Of a stretch of 64,000 nt of DNA, positions 26,079 to 39,313 are shown in pieces. The translations under genes and the position numbers were made by a program. The notes under the pieces were generated by a model that searched no databases, was not told the origin of the DNA, and was given only the letters and a program-made list of their open reading frames with translations. The first letter of the stretch is position 1. Every line of letters starts with the position of its first letter. Source of the DNA: Liolophura sinensis (lineage: Eukaryota; Mollusca; Polyplacophora; Chitonida; Chitonidae); assembly GCF_032854445.1 (NCBI RefSeq), contig NC_088301.1, forward strand, positions 35,513,187 to 35,577,186, read 5' to 3'.

Positions 26079-28965
26079 AGCTTGTACAACAACAGAACGG
26101 TACTATAGCAACCATAACAAGTAAAGCTGGGGGAAAAAAGTGAAAAGAAATGGAAATTTGAGGAACTATTGATGAATGTGTCAAAATGACACCCGGGGGT
26201 ACGTGGCTTAAGATGATCCAGCATATCGCGTCTAGAGAGCGAGCCTTTTCGCCGGTGCGTTGTTTTAAGTTCAGTACATAGCAGTGACATCGTAATGGAA
26301 ACTGACGGCTTTTCTACCGAGGGAAAATATTAGCGGGGAATTTTGTATAAACAACGCAGCTTGCGTCTGGACGAGAAGGGATTGGCCCCTGAAGCCAAAC
26401 ATGGGTTTCCCGAATATCCAAGGTCTCATCTCGCGCGAGACACACGTCAGTAGGAGAGTACGGTGATCTGATTAGATAAAGCACGGTGTGATAGGAGATA
26501 TGGGAAGATGTATGCCCCCGGGATGAGCTACTGTAGCAGGCGGAACTGATGTGGGATTTTAGCCCCAAATCCGTACGATAACATCACCTTGCTTGGCCGA
26601 TTGCAACTTCTATCTATGCAAACCTGTGCGGAGCTAAGTGAGACTATCTTGACATAATAAAATAAATATGTATATTATCTGTTCTTAACCTTGGGTGATT
26701 TTCTGACTCCCCCCATATCAATGTCTGAATGAGTTACTACATTGTAATATCCAACGTTGAGGGAGATTCGTAATTTTATATTCTATGCACACGGGAGGAG
26801 ACCAGAAGCACAGTGTTTTAATATCGTCACCTTCCCTTTGTAAATATTTTATGGGTATCAAAAGTTGCTAATCTGAATTTTAAATCGAGTAAATACAACG
26901 TAATCTTAAGGTATAACCACTGCACACAACTAACACTATGTTGCATAACACAGGGTAAAGTTTCTAAACTCTACGCTATTTTGCATCAAGCTACTCTTTA
27001 CCAGGTCGTTATAATCATCATGCCAATGGACGCCTGCATGTGTATATACATTACCTTGTAGAAACGTACTATTAAATATGCTTTGCATCTATTTTGCGAT
27101 AAATCCATAAGCATTGCACCTTAAAATGTTTTGTTTAATCCCAAGACAGCACTAACCCTCTGTTTATATTGAATTATATGTCCTGTCGTCACAACCTTTA
27201 CTCAACTCAAGTAGTGTTGGGAATACACAAATGCACCTTATTGGTACACAAAGGCAATATAGGATCGAAATAGTACATCTTAACTAAGGCGTTCAAAAAC
27301 TACAACGACTTTCACTCATGCACCACACTCAAGACAAATGAAAATCTTTAAGTTGGACTAGACATTCATATGTATATACATCTATAGTTCTCTTCAACGT
27401 ATTTATACCATGGGTCAAAGAGATCATTCCAGTACACACCCATACTCTATAGCATTTTTTAAAGTATACCCTGTCAGTTTCTATGTCTCTGTAATTTCTT
27501 ACATATATATAGTGATAAGTTTCATTGCAATCTTTTTTCAAAGTTTTGGATGAAACTTTTTAGCATATTGTTATCATATTGAATCAAAACCTGTGTATAT
27601 GTTGTGATAGATGTGTTTATATGAATCTTATCAGAAGTCATGATTTTATGTATGACATTCATGAAATTAAACGATTGTAATTGCACCGTTCACCTACAAC
27701 GAAACTTTTCTGTCTTGAAAAGACATATCTTGGATAGAAATGTTATCTTATATATGAGAAATGTTATGTAAATGAAAATTCATGTTTAATTCATTCACGA
27801 ATAGTGTTAATTCTCCCGAAACATGAAATCCGACGGCGCATTAATGAAATGTACTCACAAGTGTTTCAGATCTTCATCATCTGAATAAAAATTTACCTAT
27901 TTCATGCTGACGGCTTTAATCCTGAAATGTAACAAAAACATAAAATCTTGTAATAATTGAGGACATAAACGACATTGCGTACATCTCTTTTATGCTGAAT
28001 TTGTACAAGATACAATGTATACTATACATAAACGCATACAACTTTTAGATATATATAATAGAATTCACTTCTGCCAAGTTGCTGCATAAAGCTTTGCCGT
28101 TTACATCGTTCACTTGATTCGATGTAGAAAGTTGTACATCTACAGTTTATTAGATGTGTTATATACATCTTACATATCCGGACCCTCTGCAGACACTGTT
28201 GACACTTTGACAACACCTTCCGCTGTTCACAAATGGCAATCTTAAAAACATTTCCCTACCTACTTTACATATCCGTTTATTAAAAGAGACAAAGCACTTA
28301 ATTTAAAATATTTAATGTTATCTTAAATTCAGCTTTTTAGAATGTTTTTTTATCATCCATGCAGCTAATAACAGGTGTGTCAATTAAGGCCTTGTTTTAT
28401 AAATGAACCACCTCATTTTTTAACACGTTAAATTACCACTCTATTAATTTCTTTTTGTTCATCTTCAGCGTAACACGAAACATTTATAATACAGCAAATA
28501 TGCTTGACATTATAACCTGTACAGCGACGGTGGGGTTTTAGGAATAAGATTTCATTGGTACATTTGACAGTTGAAAGAACATGTAAAAGCGTGACTAATT
28601 TAATTCAAAACTTAAAGTCCAAATGGAAATAAGGTATACATCCAAGGTTTACCTAACACCGAAAAGAGCCACGGCTGTCGGTAGTGTAGACAGTATTTTT
28701 TTATCTAATTTATAGTTTCTCTGTAGTAGGGTCATAGTTTCAAATCCAGCTGTCGCCAATTTGTTAAAAAATGAAAACATTATCCAATAATTATCATGTA
28801 ACATGTCTTAGAGGGCGTGACATTTACCTGAAAACATAAATTCCACAGATCTAAAGTATCTGGTTAAGCAATAGTAGAGACAGCAATAACGATTCTATTG
28901 TACAGCTTTGTGATGAAGAAAACATGTGTTGAGTTTGAAATCATTTATTTTCAATGTGTCTACTT

Positions 28966-29238
28966 TGATAGTAAATGTTTTTATTTATTTATTTCACTGG
29001 TGTTTTACGCCGTACTCAACAATATTCCACTTACACGACGGCTGCCAGCATTATGGTGGGAGGAAACCGGCCAGAGCCCGACCATCCGCTGACAGACCTT
29101 CCCATGTCCGGCCGGAGAGGAAGACAGCATGAGCTGGACTTGAACTCACAGCGACCGCATTGGTGAGAGGCTACTGAGTCATTACGCTGCGCTAGCGGGC
29201 TAACCAGCTGAGCCACGGGGGCCCATGATAGTAAATGT
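28966..29238 (-). mobile_element. Full-length SINE with 13-bp target-site duplication
   Basis: The best-preserved copy. Read on the minus strand it runs from a tRNA-like head (CCCGTGGCTCAGCTGGTTAG, A box) through the B-box GAGTTCAAGTCC and a middle domain to the conserved core (CACCATAATGCTGGCAGCCG, then GTACGGCGTAAAACACCAG) and an AAATAAATAAAT tail. It is flanked by identical 13-mers, TGATAGTAAATGT, at 28966-28978 and 29226-29238. The A and B boxes are the internal RNA polymerase III promoter expected of such elements. Good preservation and a perfect duplication suggest a comparatively recent insertion. Confidence 0.92.
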
Positions 29239-31361
29239 CACATATTTACCATGTAAACATGTGACATGCTTACTAAAGTAAACACTTTAACATCCTACTC
29301 GACTTTTTACACTTATAAACACCAAGTCATGTACACTAAATTCTTTATGTTTACTAAAAATATCCACCACATCATTACGTAAACATTTCACGTGTTTATC
29401 ATAATAAACACATTTGTGTAATGTTTTGGGTTTGAGCTCTTTTCTTGCTAAAGGTAAAAATAGTTCAACGGCATCGTTTGACTAAACTGTGAAGTAACCT
29501 TTAACGTTTTTAATTTACCGATCACCTGACTCATCGTGTTCAAAAGGCATAACTGTCGCCGCTTTCGTTTAGGAACTTCTCAAGTTCACAAACATTCAGC
29601 TCCTCAATTTTCTTTATCGTTCGTGTACTCTAATGCACTTTTTGCAAAACTTTTTTTCAGACGCCCTTGTTATAGTAAATGTGATCAAAAATAGTTGCCC
29701 AGCATTTTTGACAGGTCGTTTGATACATTATGACTTTCTTTACCTTTAGCGATAAAAGAGTTCGGAATAAAAATTTCCCTATTGCTAAACTCATTCTTTT
29801 TGAAGAAACACCATTACGTGTTTATAAATTGTGACAAAAATGTGTTTCTAAACAAAACTTTTATTTTTAGAGTGTATAGTTTGACTAAATTTTTGCTCTT
29901 AACATTCTTAAAACGGAAGGTATTGGTTAACCGCAGCAAAAATATGTTCCACTTGTTGTATATATATTTTAAGTGTTGTTTCTTAAGACGGCTTTCCCTT
30001 TGTTTAGAATATTTGAAGGCACCAAAAACTAAAACTCCAGCATACTAATACATGCTTCCACACGAACCTAGAAGTTTATGAATACATGTACAATTTCTAT
30101 CATTAAATTCCGAGTATTACTTTAATTACCTTTGTTTTGAATGACCTCTTTCGTGCTAAATTTATAATAACAGTATATTCAGTGTAGTGAACTTATTTTC
30201 TCATTGGATATTATGCCTCCATTGTACACCACGAGACGATGGACTGATTTGGATTGATTTTCATTTTGGAATCACATTTTGGAGTTACTCACGGAACCAC
30301 TAGAAATTCAATCGTAGACTAGTAGGGAAAAAACATTCTAATTTCATGCCGACTGAAGATAAGCATGTGGGATTACTAATGAAAATCAAACCATTAACAA
30401 GTTTTATCCCCATATTGAATCTAAAAGCTTCCTGGAAATTCCACTTTATGGAAATGCATTTTTATAATGAATTCCATCAACTTTTCACTTCACTCTTCCG
30501 CCAAGGTGTTTGCGAGCTACTTACGTGTTTAAACTTCAAAGAGTAACGCGTCCTGTGAAATCAGCATATCAAAAGAATGTGCATTAACTATCACTAATTT
30601 AGTATCTATTACTTTCCCGCGTTCTCTCTTTTTAAATATCTGTGGCATTTACTCGGACAAAGACAACTGCAATTAAACTGGGAAATACACACTAATCAAG
30701 CGATCCCAATAGAAACGTATATTTCTTTAGAAGATAAAAATTGGCTGGTAATTTCGCAATGCCCTGCGGCGTTCCTGTCATAAAGCCGACTATTTTGAGA
30801 TAAGATTGAATTTCGCCGTTGCCTCAGGAGGGCTGGTAATTGACGAAGAGCACGTGTTGGACGATCTCCCTTAATTATTCATGCTTAAGTCATAAGTAGG
30901 TTTCTCTATATGTTCTGCTAGTTTCATTCTATGAAAACAGCACTTACAACTGACCCGTGGCAAGCAGTAAACATTCCATTGGTATAAGCTATAATGTATA
31001 CCGTTGAACTGAGAATTAAACATGCAGATGAGCGATTGGGTGTTAGGTAAAAATGTTTCGTGTCGATCAAACACAGATGTCAAAGCACCCCGGCGCGCGG
31101 GATTAACACTGACTAATTATCGATCGTATCAGGTTGCAGACAGACGCAACGTTTGAAGAAGGCTGCTTTCGATAAAAAAAGTTAAGAAGAAGTGAAGAAA
31201 AGTTGACATGCAGAAAGGAGATAAGCCAGATCTCATCTGCACCTATCACTTAGTTAGAGTATAACATTTGTTAACCCTTATTGTATAGTCTCATCCAGTA
31301 ACTGAGATCCGTTATATTTATTCTCTTGCCAAAGCAACGACAAGTTATTCCTTTGATTGGT

Positions 31362-31425
31362 TTTACGCCGTATTCAAGAATATTTTCACTTATACGACGG
31401 CGGTCAGCGTTATGGTGGGAGACAG
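31362..31425 (-). mobile_element. 5'-truncated SINE fragment (3' core only)
   Basis: Only the conserved 3' core remains: GATTGGTTTTACGCCGTATT, TTCACTTATACGACGGCGG, then CAGCGTTATGGTGGGAG. The tRNA-like head and middle domain are missing. No clear target-site duplication is visible, so the ends are approximate. Confidence 0.8.
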
Positions 31426-34400
31426 GTACATTTGTTCATAAGCACGTGAAACAACTGTGAAACAACGAATTTAATTAAGAAGTGCCCTGTAAAACTTGAA
31501 AACTTTTGTCTCTGTGATATATATTTACTGATGGAGAAATGGTCATATGAAATATTAAAAAAGACACAAAAGGCAGCTTGAAGCCAAAACAAGGGAATAA
31601 TACTGAAATGTTACCCGTTGGTAAATTTATAATATAAGGACGTATCATATGATATTTGGATTCAGTTCTTAAAGATATTTTTAAAAAAAGTTATATTTAA
31701 ATGTTTTGGGAACACCTAAATTTATGGTATTATAAGGTATTTATATATATAATTATACCCTTAAAGAAATGGTCGGTCCGTGTTTACGATAATATATATG
31801 TGAAAATATCAGAATTTAAAAAATAGTTACCCTATATAAAATTCTTTCCGTGCATGAATGCAATTTGTCATAGGTGTAGCTTGCAGTTGCAGTACCAGGA
31901 TGCAGTTGCAGCATTAGCATGTTTAAGTCAATCCATTAATCCTGAGTAACTTGACATGATACACACAGATTTTTTTCTTCTTTAGAGCAAACAAGGTTTC
32001 AGACCTTGATCAAAAGTGATCCGTGTCTGTGGATTTTCAAAATGTCACGAGGCCTTGAAACTTTCATGCGCAACAAAGATCAGTTAAGTACAGTTCATCT
32101 ATCAAACACCAAATTACAATAAACCGATACATTTTTGTGGATTAGAACCCTCGTCCTTTTTCTGATCGAATACGACAAAGTAAATACGCACTAATTTTTC
32201 TAACTGGAAAAATGATAGACTAAATTGTTGTCAAAAACGTGCATGAGTATGAAAACACTATATTTCTTGGTGTCATATACCGACGTGATTTTTGTTATAT
32301 CCGTACAGTGCTTTTTTTTTATTAAGTCGATTGGAAGGACAAGTATCGTATTTAGAAGACTTATTTCTTTCTTACATGCGGGTTTCAGGAGTTCTATAAC
32401 GACAATATTAGCAGATGTATGTATGTGTGTATAGTCATTATTTCTGGTTAATATGATAGTATTGTTTCCTTTTTTATTTCCCCTTTTTTCAGTCATTGGT
32501 ACATGTATAAACATTCCCGATATAGGTAAACCTTTGTATATTACACACTTTAAAGTTCTGCAAATAAAAGTATAACACTTCCAATAAAATAGACCTCATG
32601 CACGCATGCTACAGGCTGTTAAAACGGAATGGTAGATTTGTTGGAATTCCACCTGTGACACAGGCTTTACTGTTAATTCTCTGTATTATTTCAATTCTAT
32701 AACTCTGGGTGTTTTTGTAATTACATAATAAACACATTAATACTTGATTACTAGCAAAAATAATACTACGTAACATACTTGCTTGTTTATTTATTTATTG
32801 AGTTCATCTGACTGACTGACTTATCGTGTACAAACTATTGTGTTCAACACGAGATTGCTCTACTTTTCACTTGCTTGCCTTTTAAGTTACTGACCAACGA
32901 AACTCAATTATACTTATGCATGCAAGATAATAATCTGCATATATAAAATGGAATTGTTTGCCAACTATATCACACTCTCGTTGCTGCTCTGGTTTTACCT
33001 TCTTTACATATATATCACATTTATATTATATCGTTATCAGATTTGTAGATAATCCTGACTCTCTGTGCTTTATGTAATGTTTTGAATTAATCACTCCTTG
33101 CAACATGTCCTATACGTAACTAATAGACCACAAAACCGTCAGCTAATTTGGGGTTAGCCATATACCAGAAGAAAACCTTCAATACAACTTGATAAAGCTT
33201 GATAAGGTTATTGACCTGTTTTCACATTACGTGGTAGATAAGAAAACATAAAAGCGGTAACAGATTTCGGGCATTTTATTGTCGTCCATTCAGTGTATTT
33301 TTGAGCAGTTAACTGATTATGTTAAAGACACTGTAAGAATGCAAAAAAAAAAAACATCGAATATTTTAATACATAAATAGCTTGTATATGTGAGGTATAA
33401 AGTGTGAAAAAATGCACTAATCGCCATACAAAGCTCGATTTATTGCTGTTCTAGACGTTTTGCCAGCAAAGTTTTGTGTAGACAAGAGCTCTACTAGAAT
33501 AAAAGTCATTTAGGAGTAAGTATATTGTTGTGTCATTACAAAAAGAAATCAGATGGATTCTTAACAACTTGAAACGTCCCGGAAAGAAATTGATGCTCCA
33601 CAGCACATATACCATGTAAAAAAGGCTCTACTTCTCTACTTCCTATATTACGGTTCCGCACAGAGATTTAATCAATACAATTTCGTCATTAATTACCTAC
33701 TTGTTCATTAAAACATAAGCGTCAACAGCAACGATGCCGTCTTTAGATCTAATGTTTATAAAGCATTTATGGGATGTTTCATTGTTCATTGAATTGTTGG
33801 AATCTGCGTGAAATTCGGTGATACCATTCACTAACATTGCATACATATTCCATTACGAAATGCGCACGTCTGTTGGCAGACCTATTCCCGTTTTCTTATG
33901 AATACGACTATAGGCAGTTGTTACTAAAGAATAATATTTTTAAAGCTCGATCCTTTTCATTTACCAAACGGTTTTTGGTTACCTATATATTGTCCTCATA
34001 CAGTCCTCATATCGTCGAGAGGCCGAAAAAAATCCATCCACCTTTGTTGAATTTAATGGAAACGTATTCATTTGGAACTATAAATGTACAAGGATGACTA
34101 AGGCTTCCTGATACAGCTCTTCAATGACAACAGGGATAATTTCAGTTTTAAAATTTTCACTTATCGTTATTTGGATATAGAAATATACCTAAGGGTATAA
34201 GTATGTCACATGTACATATTTTGCCGGGTGGCATATGCAAGATCCTGCATCTATGACAGGTGATGATTTCAATCTACGTCACTGTTTTTTATTTTAAAAA
34301 AATTAGTGAATCAAGGATACGCCATCAAACTCCTTCTATTCGTCCTGTTGAATCAGTCCTCTATGCAAGTTGGATGTATATGAACAGTTGCAATCAAAGC

Positions 34401-35765
34401 GCAAGAGAGATATACATATTGTGATTGTCGAAAATTACAAACTGTAGCATGGTACACAATACTGATTTCATTCATTGGCCTAGAACATTCACTGGGTCTT
34501 TCCAACATTAAATGCTTCTCTTTGCATGAATCGCCTTCAGTTCATACTTCCAAGTTTTGTCGAGCTTTGTGTTGTACGTTGTTTTGGGAAAATAGCGGTG
34601 CGACTGTTGGCCAGGCACGATCATTTTAGTTTATAACAGGTGTACGAATGTCTGTTTCGACGTCTAAATTCAGTCTAAATTTGTTAAATTCTAAGTATGA
34701 CACTTTAGGTTGGCAAATATGGAGAGAGCGTTTAAGATCTCTGGCGATCTGCTGCATAGATGTCTTAGGGATATAGCTGTGCCCAATGCCGGCTAACCTT
34801 GGCCCAGGGGTTGTATCAGCATCCGTGTTTATCACACCAACAGGGTATTTTTATGAAGAATTGCCATCAAGCGCAACAGATATACCTATATTTGTATTCA
34901 ACCTGGAAATTATCCACGGACTACGAGCTTGAAATTTGAATTGGACGCCAAACGTAAAGTATCGATCGTCTTTCCTGCATCATTCAAAACATACATGTCT
35001 CATACATGTCACATGTTTTTATTTGCAATTTATAAATTTTATTCATACATTTTCCTATGTGAACTGGCGTCTTAGGTTGCGATCATCGACTTGCAATGCC
35101 GCTTTATGGTTTACGAGTTATACATGTAAATATTGGGTTAGGTTTGACGTTTTTATTGTCATGTCTGCCCGTGGATTCAGGTATTCTGAAATATGTGTAG
35201 GCTATCTGTTGACACCAAATAACAAGCCCTGCATTGTTACCAATATAATCCCACGTATGCAAATTTACATGGTTATACGCTGTATGCTGTTACTAAAATG
35301 GTTATACTGTATATTTAGCGCCCCCTTGATAATGCTGCAAATCACAAATTTATCACTTGATCCATAATTAACAAACGTATGGGCTGACCTTAGGAATAAT
35401 GGGAACATACACTGACATTCGCCATAAAGAAATCCAAGTATGTAAGGTCAAGGATACAGCTTCGGGTATAAGGTGCTGGCAATCATTTAAGCAGGTGTCT
35501 ATATATTGATTCTACAAAACCACCTGCTGAATAACCAACTAATATGTTTTATTGCTTTCTTTACTCTCAGCTTAGGAAAGAATTTCTGTCACCTACATGT
35601 AGGTGCGAAATTGAAGTGTACAAGACATCTTCATAAAACATGAGATTAAATTAGATGTTTCTCAGTATTTTAATCCCTTTGGTAAACTACAATAGTGATA
35701 AATACATTTAATATATCTATAGCTAATGATAGATATATCACATTGTTTTAATGTGATTGTAACGT

Positions 35766-35950
35766 GATGACAATACAACATTTTGAGTAATTCTAGACCA
35801 ATGACGTCTAATAAATTGCAATTAGCATCACTGCACTTTTTTACCCTATTCTGCTTAAGTCATGGTGCCAGGGGACGTGTAAATTCCTACTATTTATGTA
35901 TTTACATGAACAGTTAGAATTAAATCCTAACTGAGGTAAACTGAGATGTG
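35766..35950 (+). repeat. Dispersed repeat of unknown family, copy 2
   Basis: Colinear with 23581-23760, sharing GATGACAATACAACATTTTG, the core CAATGACGTCTAATAAATTG, a GTGCCAGG...GTGTAAATT block and CTAACTGAGG. The copies differ by many substitutions and small indels, so they are old. The function and class are unknown. Confidence 0.75.
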
Positions 35951-37314
35951 AGCATTTATATTATAAGACAGAAATGCTTAACAAGTAGCGACTTATAATC
36001 TCCTAAGTCATACTACCTTCTGCAAATTTAGTTTTGACAGTTTTCGTATTTATAAATTAAACAGAAAAATATTTCTTATATATAAGTATATGCTTTCCCA
36101 CAAACTCGGACTTAGATAGAAACACAATTACGATTATACAAAGACCATCCTTGTGACGAAACAAAACCATCAGGTGTTTAACAAACATCTACATCTTGCG
36201 AATATGAGATTTTAAAAAAAGGAGAACACGGTACACACTACATAAATTATGAAATAATACGAACAGGAATTTTGACAAGCCACAAGCATGCAAGCACCCA
36301 CGCAGATTACTTCCCAGATAATACCAAAGCCAAATCCTTCAATACGTTTGTCGATTTTTAATTGAATTTTTATGCTAATAAAGAAGTGTAAGGTGTGGTA
36401 TTTTTTTTAACCTCATCATGGAGACTTTCGGTCATGTAGGTAATCGACTCTAACATCATTTTTTCTCTTAAAACATACATTTTTCACCGTCATCGTCACT
36501 AATACCGTCCGTAATTTATCCGGAGTACATCCTATATATCTCACATTCATTCGTCATCACGTCAAGCCACAAGTGCATAATTTAGGTTGTCACTTGGAAA
36601 CGAGAGGTCGTCGAGTGCCAGATATTGCTTAATTTTGTAAATCTACATTGTTTATTTGCACCCTTTTTAAAACGATTATAAATAAACACAACGACTGAGA
36701 GTTATCTTGGCGCACCAGCCGTGAGTTTACATAGAGATGCATGAGAAGGTTTAAAGAAAAGTCCCAATTAATGAGACCAGTTTAATTTTAACCGGGGTTG
36801 TTAAGTACTTCGAATTCTTCAACAATAATTTTAATTCCATCTATGTGAAAGTGATAAGATTTCAGTGACATCACCCAAATCACACGCAAACAGCATTTCA
36901 GTAAGGCATTTATAACACATTTATGTGAAATTGTTCATCGGTACACAAGAATATCTTCAAGTGAATGTCGACAGACTTACACATTATATTAATCTGACCG
37001 CAAGCCAGCTCTCCTTTTAACTGCATAGATAAGCTGCACGCAGTATGACCCATCTTAATTCCGTCTTAAATTTGGGCGTACATAGCCACTGCATTGGGAT
37101 GAAGGCATTTTCTCCTTGAATCACCCACTATCCGTCAGACCAGAAATGACCTGTCCCCTGAAACGTTATTCACACCACCACTTTCCCCACGGGTTATTTG
37201 ATCCATGCCCCGTTTAGACACTTTCCTAATGCGACATCTTCTTATCAGTTGCACACATAAACATTAACTTACCAAGTTAATTAAGTGGTATAATAATATC
37301 GCAAACAAAATTAT

Positions 37315-37347
37315 ACAGACAGACAGACAGACACACACACACACACA
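37315..37347. repeat. (ACAG)n/(CA)n compound microsatellite
   Basis: Four ACAG units run into about eight CA units. It is short and unremarkable, and lies about 200 bp before the SINE at 37.54 kb. Confidence 0.93.
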
Positions 37348-37542
37348 ATCCTTAAGGAAATTCATGGATGGGTGGTTAAAATTCCAGATTCATGTGGGGC
37401 ATTCAAGATCTGCACCAAAATTCAACAGATTGGTTTTTGGTTCAAGCCGGGTACAAATTCGTCATTAACTTTCTCCGTAAAGTTGCTGACTGATAAACAG
37501 GAGAACATTGACAGAGACAAAAATATTTAACGATTCCAGAAA

Positions 37543-37822
37543 TAAAGTGATTGATTGATTGATTGATTGATTGATTTGATTGGTGTTTTACGCCGTACTC
37601 AAGAATATTTCACTTATACGACGGCGGCCAGCATTATGGTGGGAGGAGACCACGCAGAGCCTGGGGAAAACCCTCGACCATCCGCAGGTTGTAACCAGAC
37701 CTTCCCACGCCGGAGAGGAAACCAGCATGAACTGGACTTGAACACATAGCGACCGCATTGATGAGAGGCTCCTGGGTTATTACGCTGCGCTAGCGCGCTA
37801 ACCAACTGAGTAAAGTGATTGA
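37543..37822 (-). mobile_element. Full-length SINE with (GATT)n tail and 12-bp target-site duplication
   Basis: Read on the minus strand: tRNA-like head (CTCAGTTGGTTAGCGCGC), B-box GTGTTCAAGTCC, middle domain, core (CACCATAATGCTGGCCGCCG, GTATAAGTGAAATATTCTTG, AGTACGGCGTAAAACACCAA) and a tail of AATC repeats, seen on the plus strand as (GATT)n at about 37550-37575. The flanks TAAAGTGATTGA at 37543-37554 and 37811-37822 are identical. The GATT tail may have expanded from the flanking GATTGA. Confidence 0.92.
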
Positions 37823-38204
37823 GAACAGCAGAGGGGGAAAGCAATGCATATAGGGCAAAGGATGCGCATATTATTTACGACTATGTTTGACAATGAAGCA
37901 ATTATACAATTCGTTTGTCTACCAACCAACAATCCATATAGCTCTAACGGGTTTATTGAAAGATCGTACTCTTTAGAGTTTATTTTAGAAAGAAAATACA
38001 TGAGCGAGGATATGTGACAGTTGTCTGCAGGACTGTTGTGTTTATGACCGCTTGTAAGGAAAGGGCGATACTTTATAGTCTGAAAGTATAACGACGTAAA
38101 GTTGCATAAGTAAGCTAAATACGTCCTTAGTATCTCCTGGCAAAATTAACTAGCTACTGTCAGTCAGCAAGGCTTAAGTCCCTAAACTGGGACATGAAAT
38201 AACA

Positions 38205-38485
38205 TAGGAAGCCTCCGTGGCTGAGGGGTTAGCATTCTGGCGCACCACATTGACCTAGCGGTGTTTAACCAATGCGGTCGAGTGAGTTCAAGTTCAGCTC
38301 ATGCTGGCTCCCTCTCAGGTCGTACGTGGTTAAGTCAGCCAGCAACCTGCGGATGGCCGTGAGTTTCCCCGAGGTTCTGCCTGGTTTCCTTCCATTATAG
38401 TCCTGGCCGTCGTTTCATTATAGTGAACACGAGAAACATTCTTGAGAATGGCGTAAACACCAATTAAATAAATAAATAACTATAG
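38205..38485 (+). mobile_element. Full-length SINE, diverged
   Basis: The head GCCTCCGTGGCTGAGGGGTT (A box) is followed by an insertion-bearing anticodon-like region, the B-box-like GAGTTCAAGTTC, the middle domain, a diverged core (CATTATAGTCCTGGCCGTCG, CTTGAGAATGGCGTAAAC) and the tail AATTAAATAAATAAATAA. The flanks AATAACATAG and AATAACTATAG could be an imperfect target-site duplication. It lies about 400 bp from the copy at 37.54 kb in the opposite orientation. Confidence 0.85.
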
Positions 38486-38554
38486 TAACCTACACTTTAA
38501 GATGTCACATTTAATTAACAATATCCATACAGATGGTTAGCTCAGTCTAGAACT

Positions 38555-38615
38555 TCGAGACTAGTAACGTTTAATAAATTGCAATTAACAATACTCTTTC
38601 TTAATATGATTCCAA
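38555..38615 (+). repeat. Partial copy 3 of the unknown dispersed repeat
   Basis: CTAGTAACGTTTAATAAATTGCAATTAAC matches, with substitutions, the core shared by 23.6 and 35.8 kb. Similarity fades on both sides. The match is short and AT-rich, so it is less certain than the other two. Confidence 0.5.
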
Positions 38616-39021
38616 CAATCACACTATCGTTTAATATCAACTTTGCAGTCTTTTATATTTTAAGCCAAGAGACTTTAAAGTGGAAATTTACCTTGCGTTT
38701 TCATTAGGCGCTCAGCGTACACAAAGTGTGGGTCAACAGCTATATTTGTATACTGTAACTGGCGTTCCAGAGCAATACGTTCTGTGTACGAGGAGACCTT
38801 AGTGATTTTACCAAGGTAATGTAGAAAGACACAATAAACCTCAAAACAAAAGAACAAGAAAACTTGTGAGAGCACGCAGACTCACTAGTGGCTAAACGCC
38901 AAATTTTCGTCGATGTAAATGTTTTCGCACCTAAATACAGCCTGGACGTACGTGTATATTTTCTTTACCGTATAAATGCACTGTGGGTCAACTACTATAA
39001 TTTTATACAATGAAAAAAATT

Positions 39022-39313
39022 TCTGAAATCGGGTGTATTGCGCATTCAAATATTACGATTCATATGCATTGGGAAACAATCTAAACTGATTTATTCTTAA
39101 GTCAAAAATTATGATTTATATACATTGGAAAGACGTTCTGTAATCTGGTGTATTTTTAAGTCAAAAATTATGATGTATTCTGGTTTATTGCTAAGTCAAA
39201 TATTATGATTTATACACATTGGAAAGCAGTGTCGTAGTCTGGTGTAATGTTAAATGTCGAATATTATGATTTATACACCTCGGAAAGCAGTTCTATAATC
39301 TGGTGTATTGTTT
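39022..39313 (+). repeat. Degenerate minisatellite, ~60-bp unit, about 4-5 copies
   Basis: The blocks AAGTCAAATATTATGATTTA, then ACATTGGAAAGCAGT, then TAATCTGGTGTATTG recur in the same order. Copies of the ATTATGATT block are spaced by roughly 60, 60, 34 and 60 bp, so one unit carries an internal deletion. Units have drifted considerably, which points to an old tandem expansion. There is no coding capacity. Confidence 0.85.

Larger units (their letters stand above)
22357..28965. other. Gene-poor AT-rich stretch
   Basis: No coding exon is recognised. The stretch holds a dispersed repeat at 23.58 kb and a CA microsatellite at 26.03 kb. A fragment near 25005-25115 ends GACGTTAAACATTAAGCACTCACTC, the reverse complement of the start of the second repeat family seen at 52.4 kb. 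Near 24240-24400 a segment with GGGTTCCAGTCTGC looks weakly like a tRNA-derived head, but no cloverleaf can be drawn. Confidence 0.4.
29239..37540. other. Gene-poor AT-rich stretch
   Basis: No recognised exon. A 143-codon plus frame at 34936-35367 is rich in Cys, Ile and Tyr, as expected of AT-rich noncoding DNA, and shows no domain. The stretch contains a SINE fragment at 31.36 kb, a dispersed repeat copy at 35.77 kb, and a short ACAG/CA microsatellite at 37315-37347. Confidence 0.45.

Noticed and set aside
25982-26290. Frame with a long Cys-Val run, possibly a cysteine-rich protein
   Set aside because: The run is the (CA)n microsatellite read on the minus strand.
28680-28760. tRNA-like segment with GTTTCAAATCCAGC
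   Set aside because: Only a B-box-like match is present; no cloverleaf and no repeat partner in the window.
29031-29216. Several overlapping frames on both strands near 29.0 kb, and the same near 37.6 and 52.9 kb
   Set aside because: They are translations of SINE copies, as shown by the shared end TIMLAAVV in each.
34936-35367. 143-codon open frame
   Set aside because: Composition is that of AT-rich noncoding DNA, with no domain, no good splice context and no repeat of recognisable motifs.
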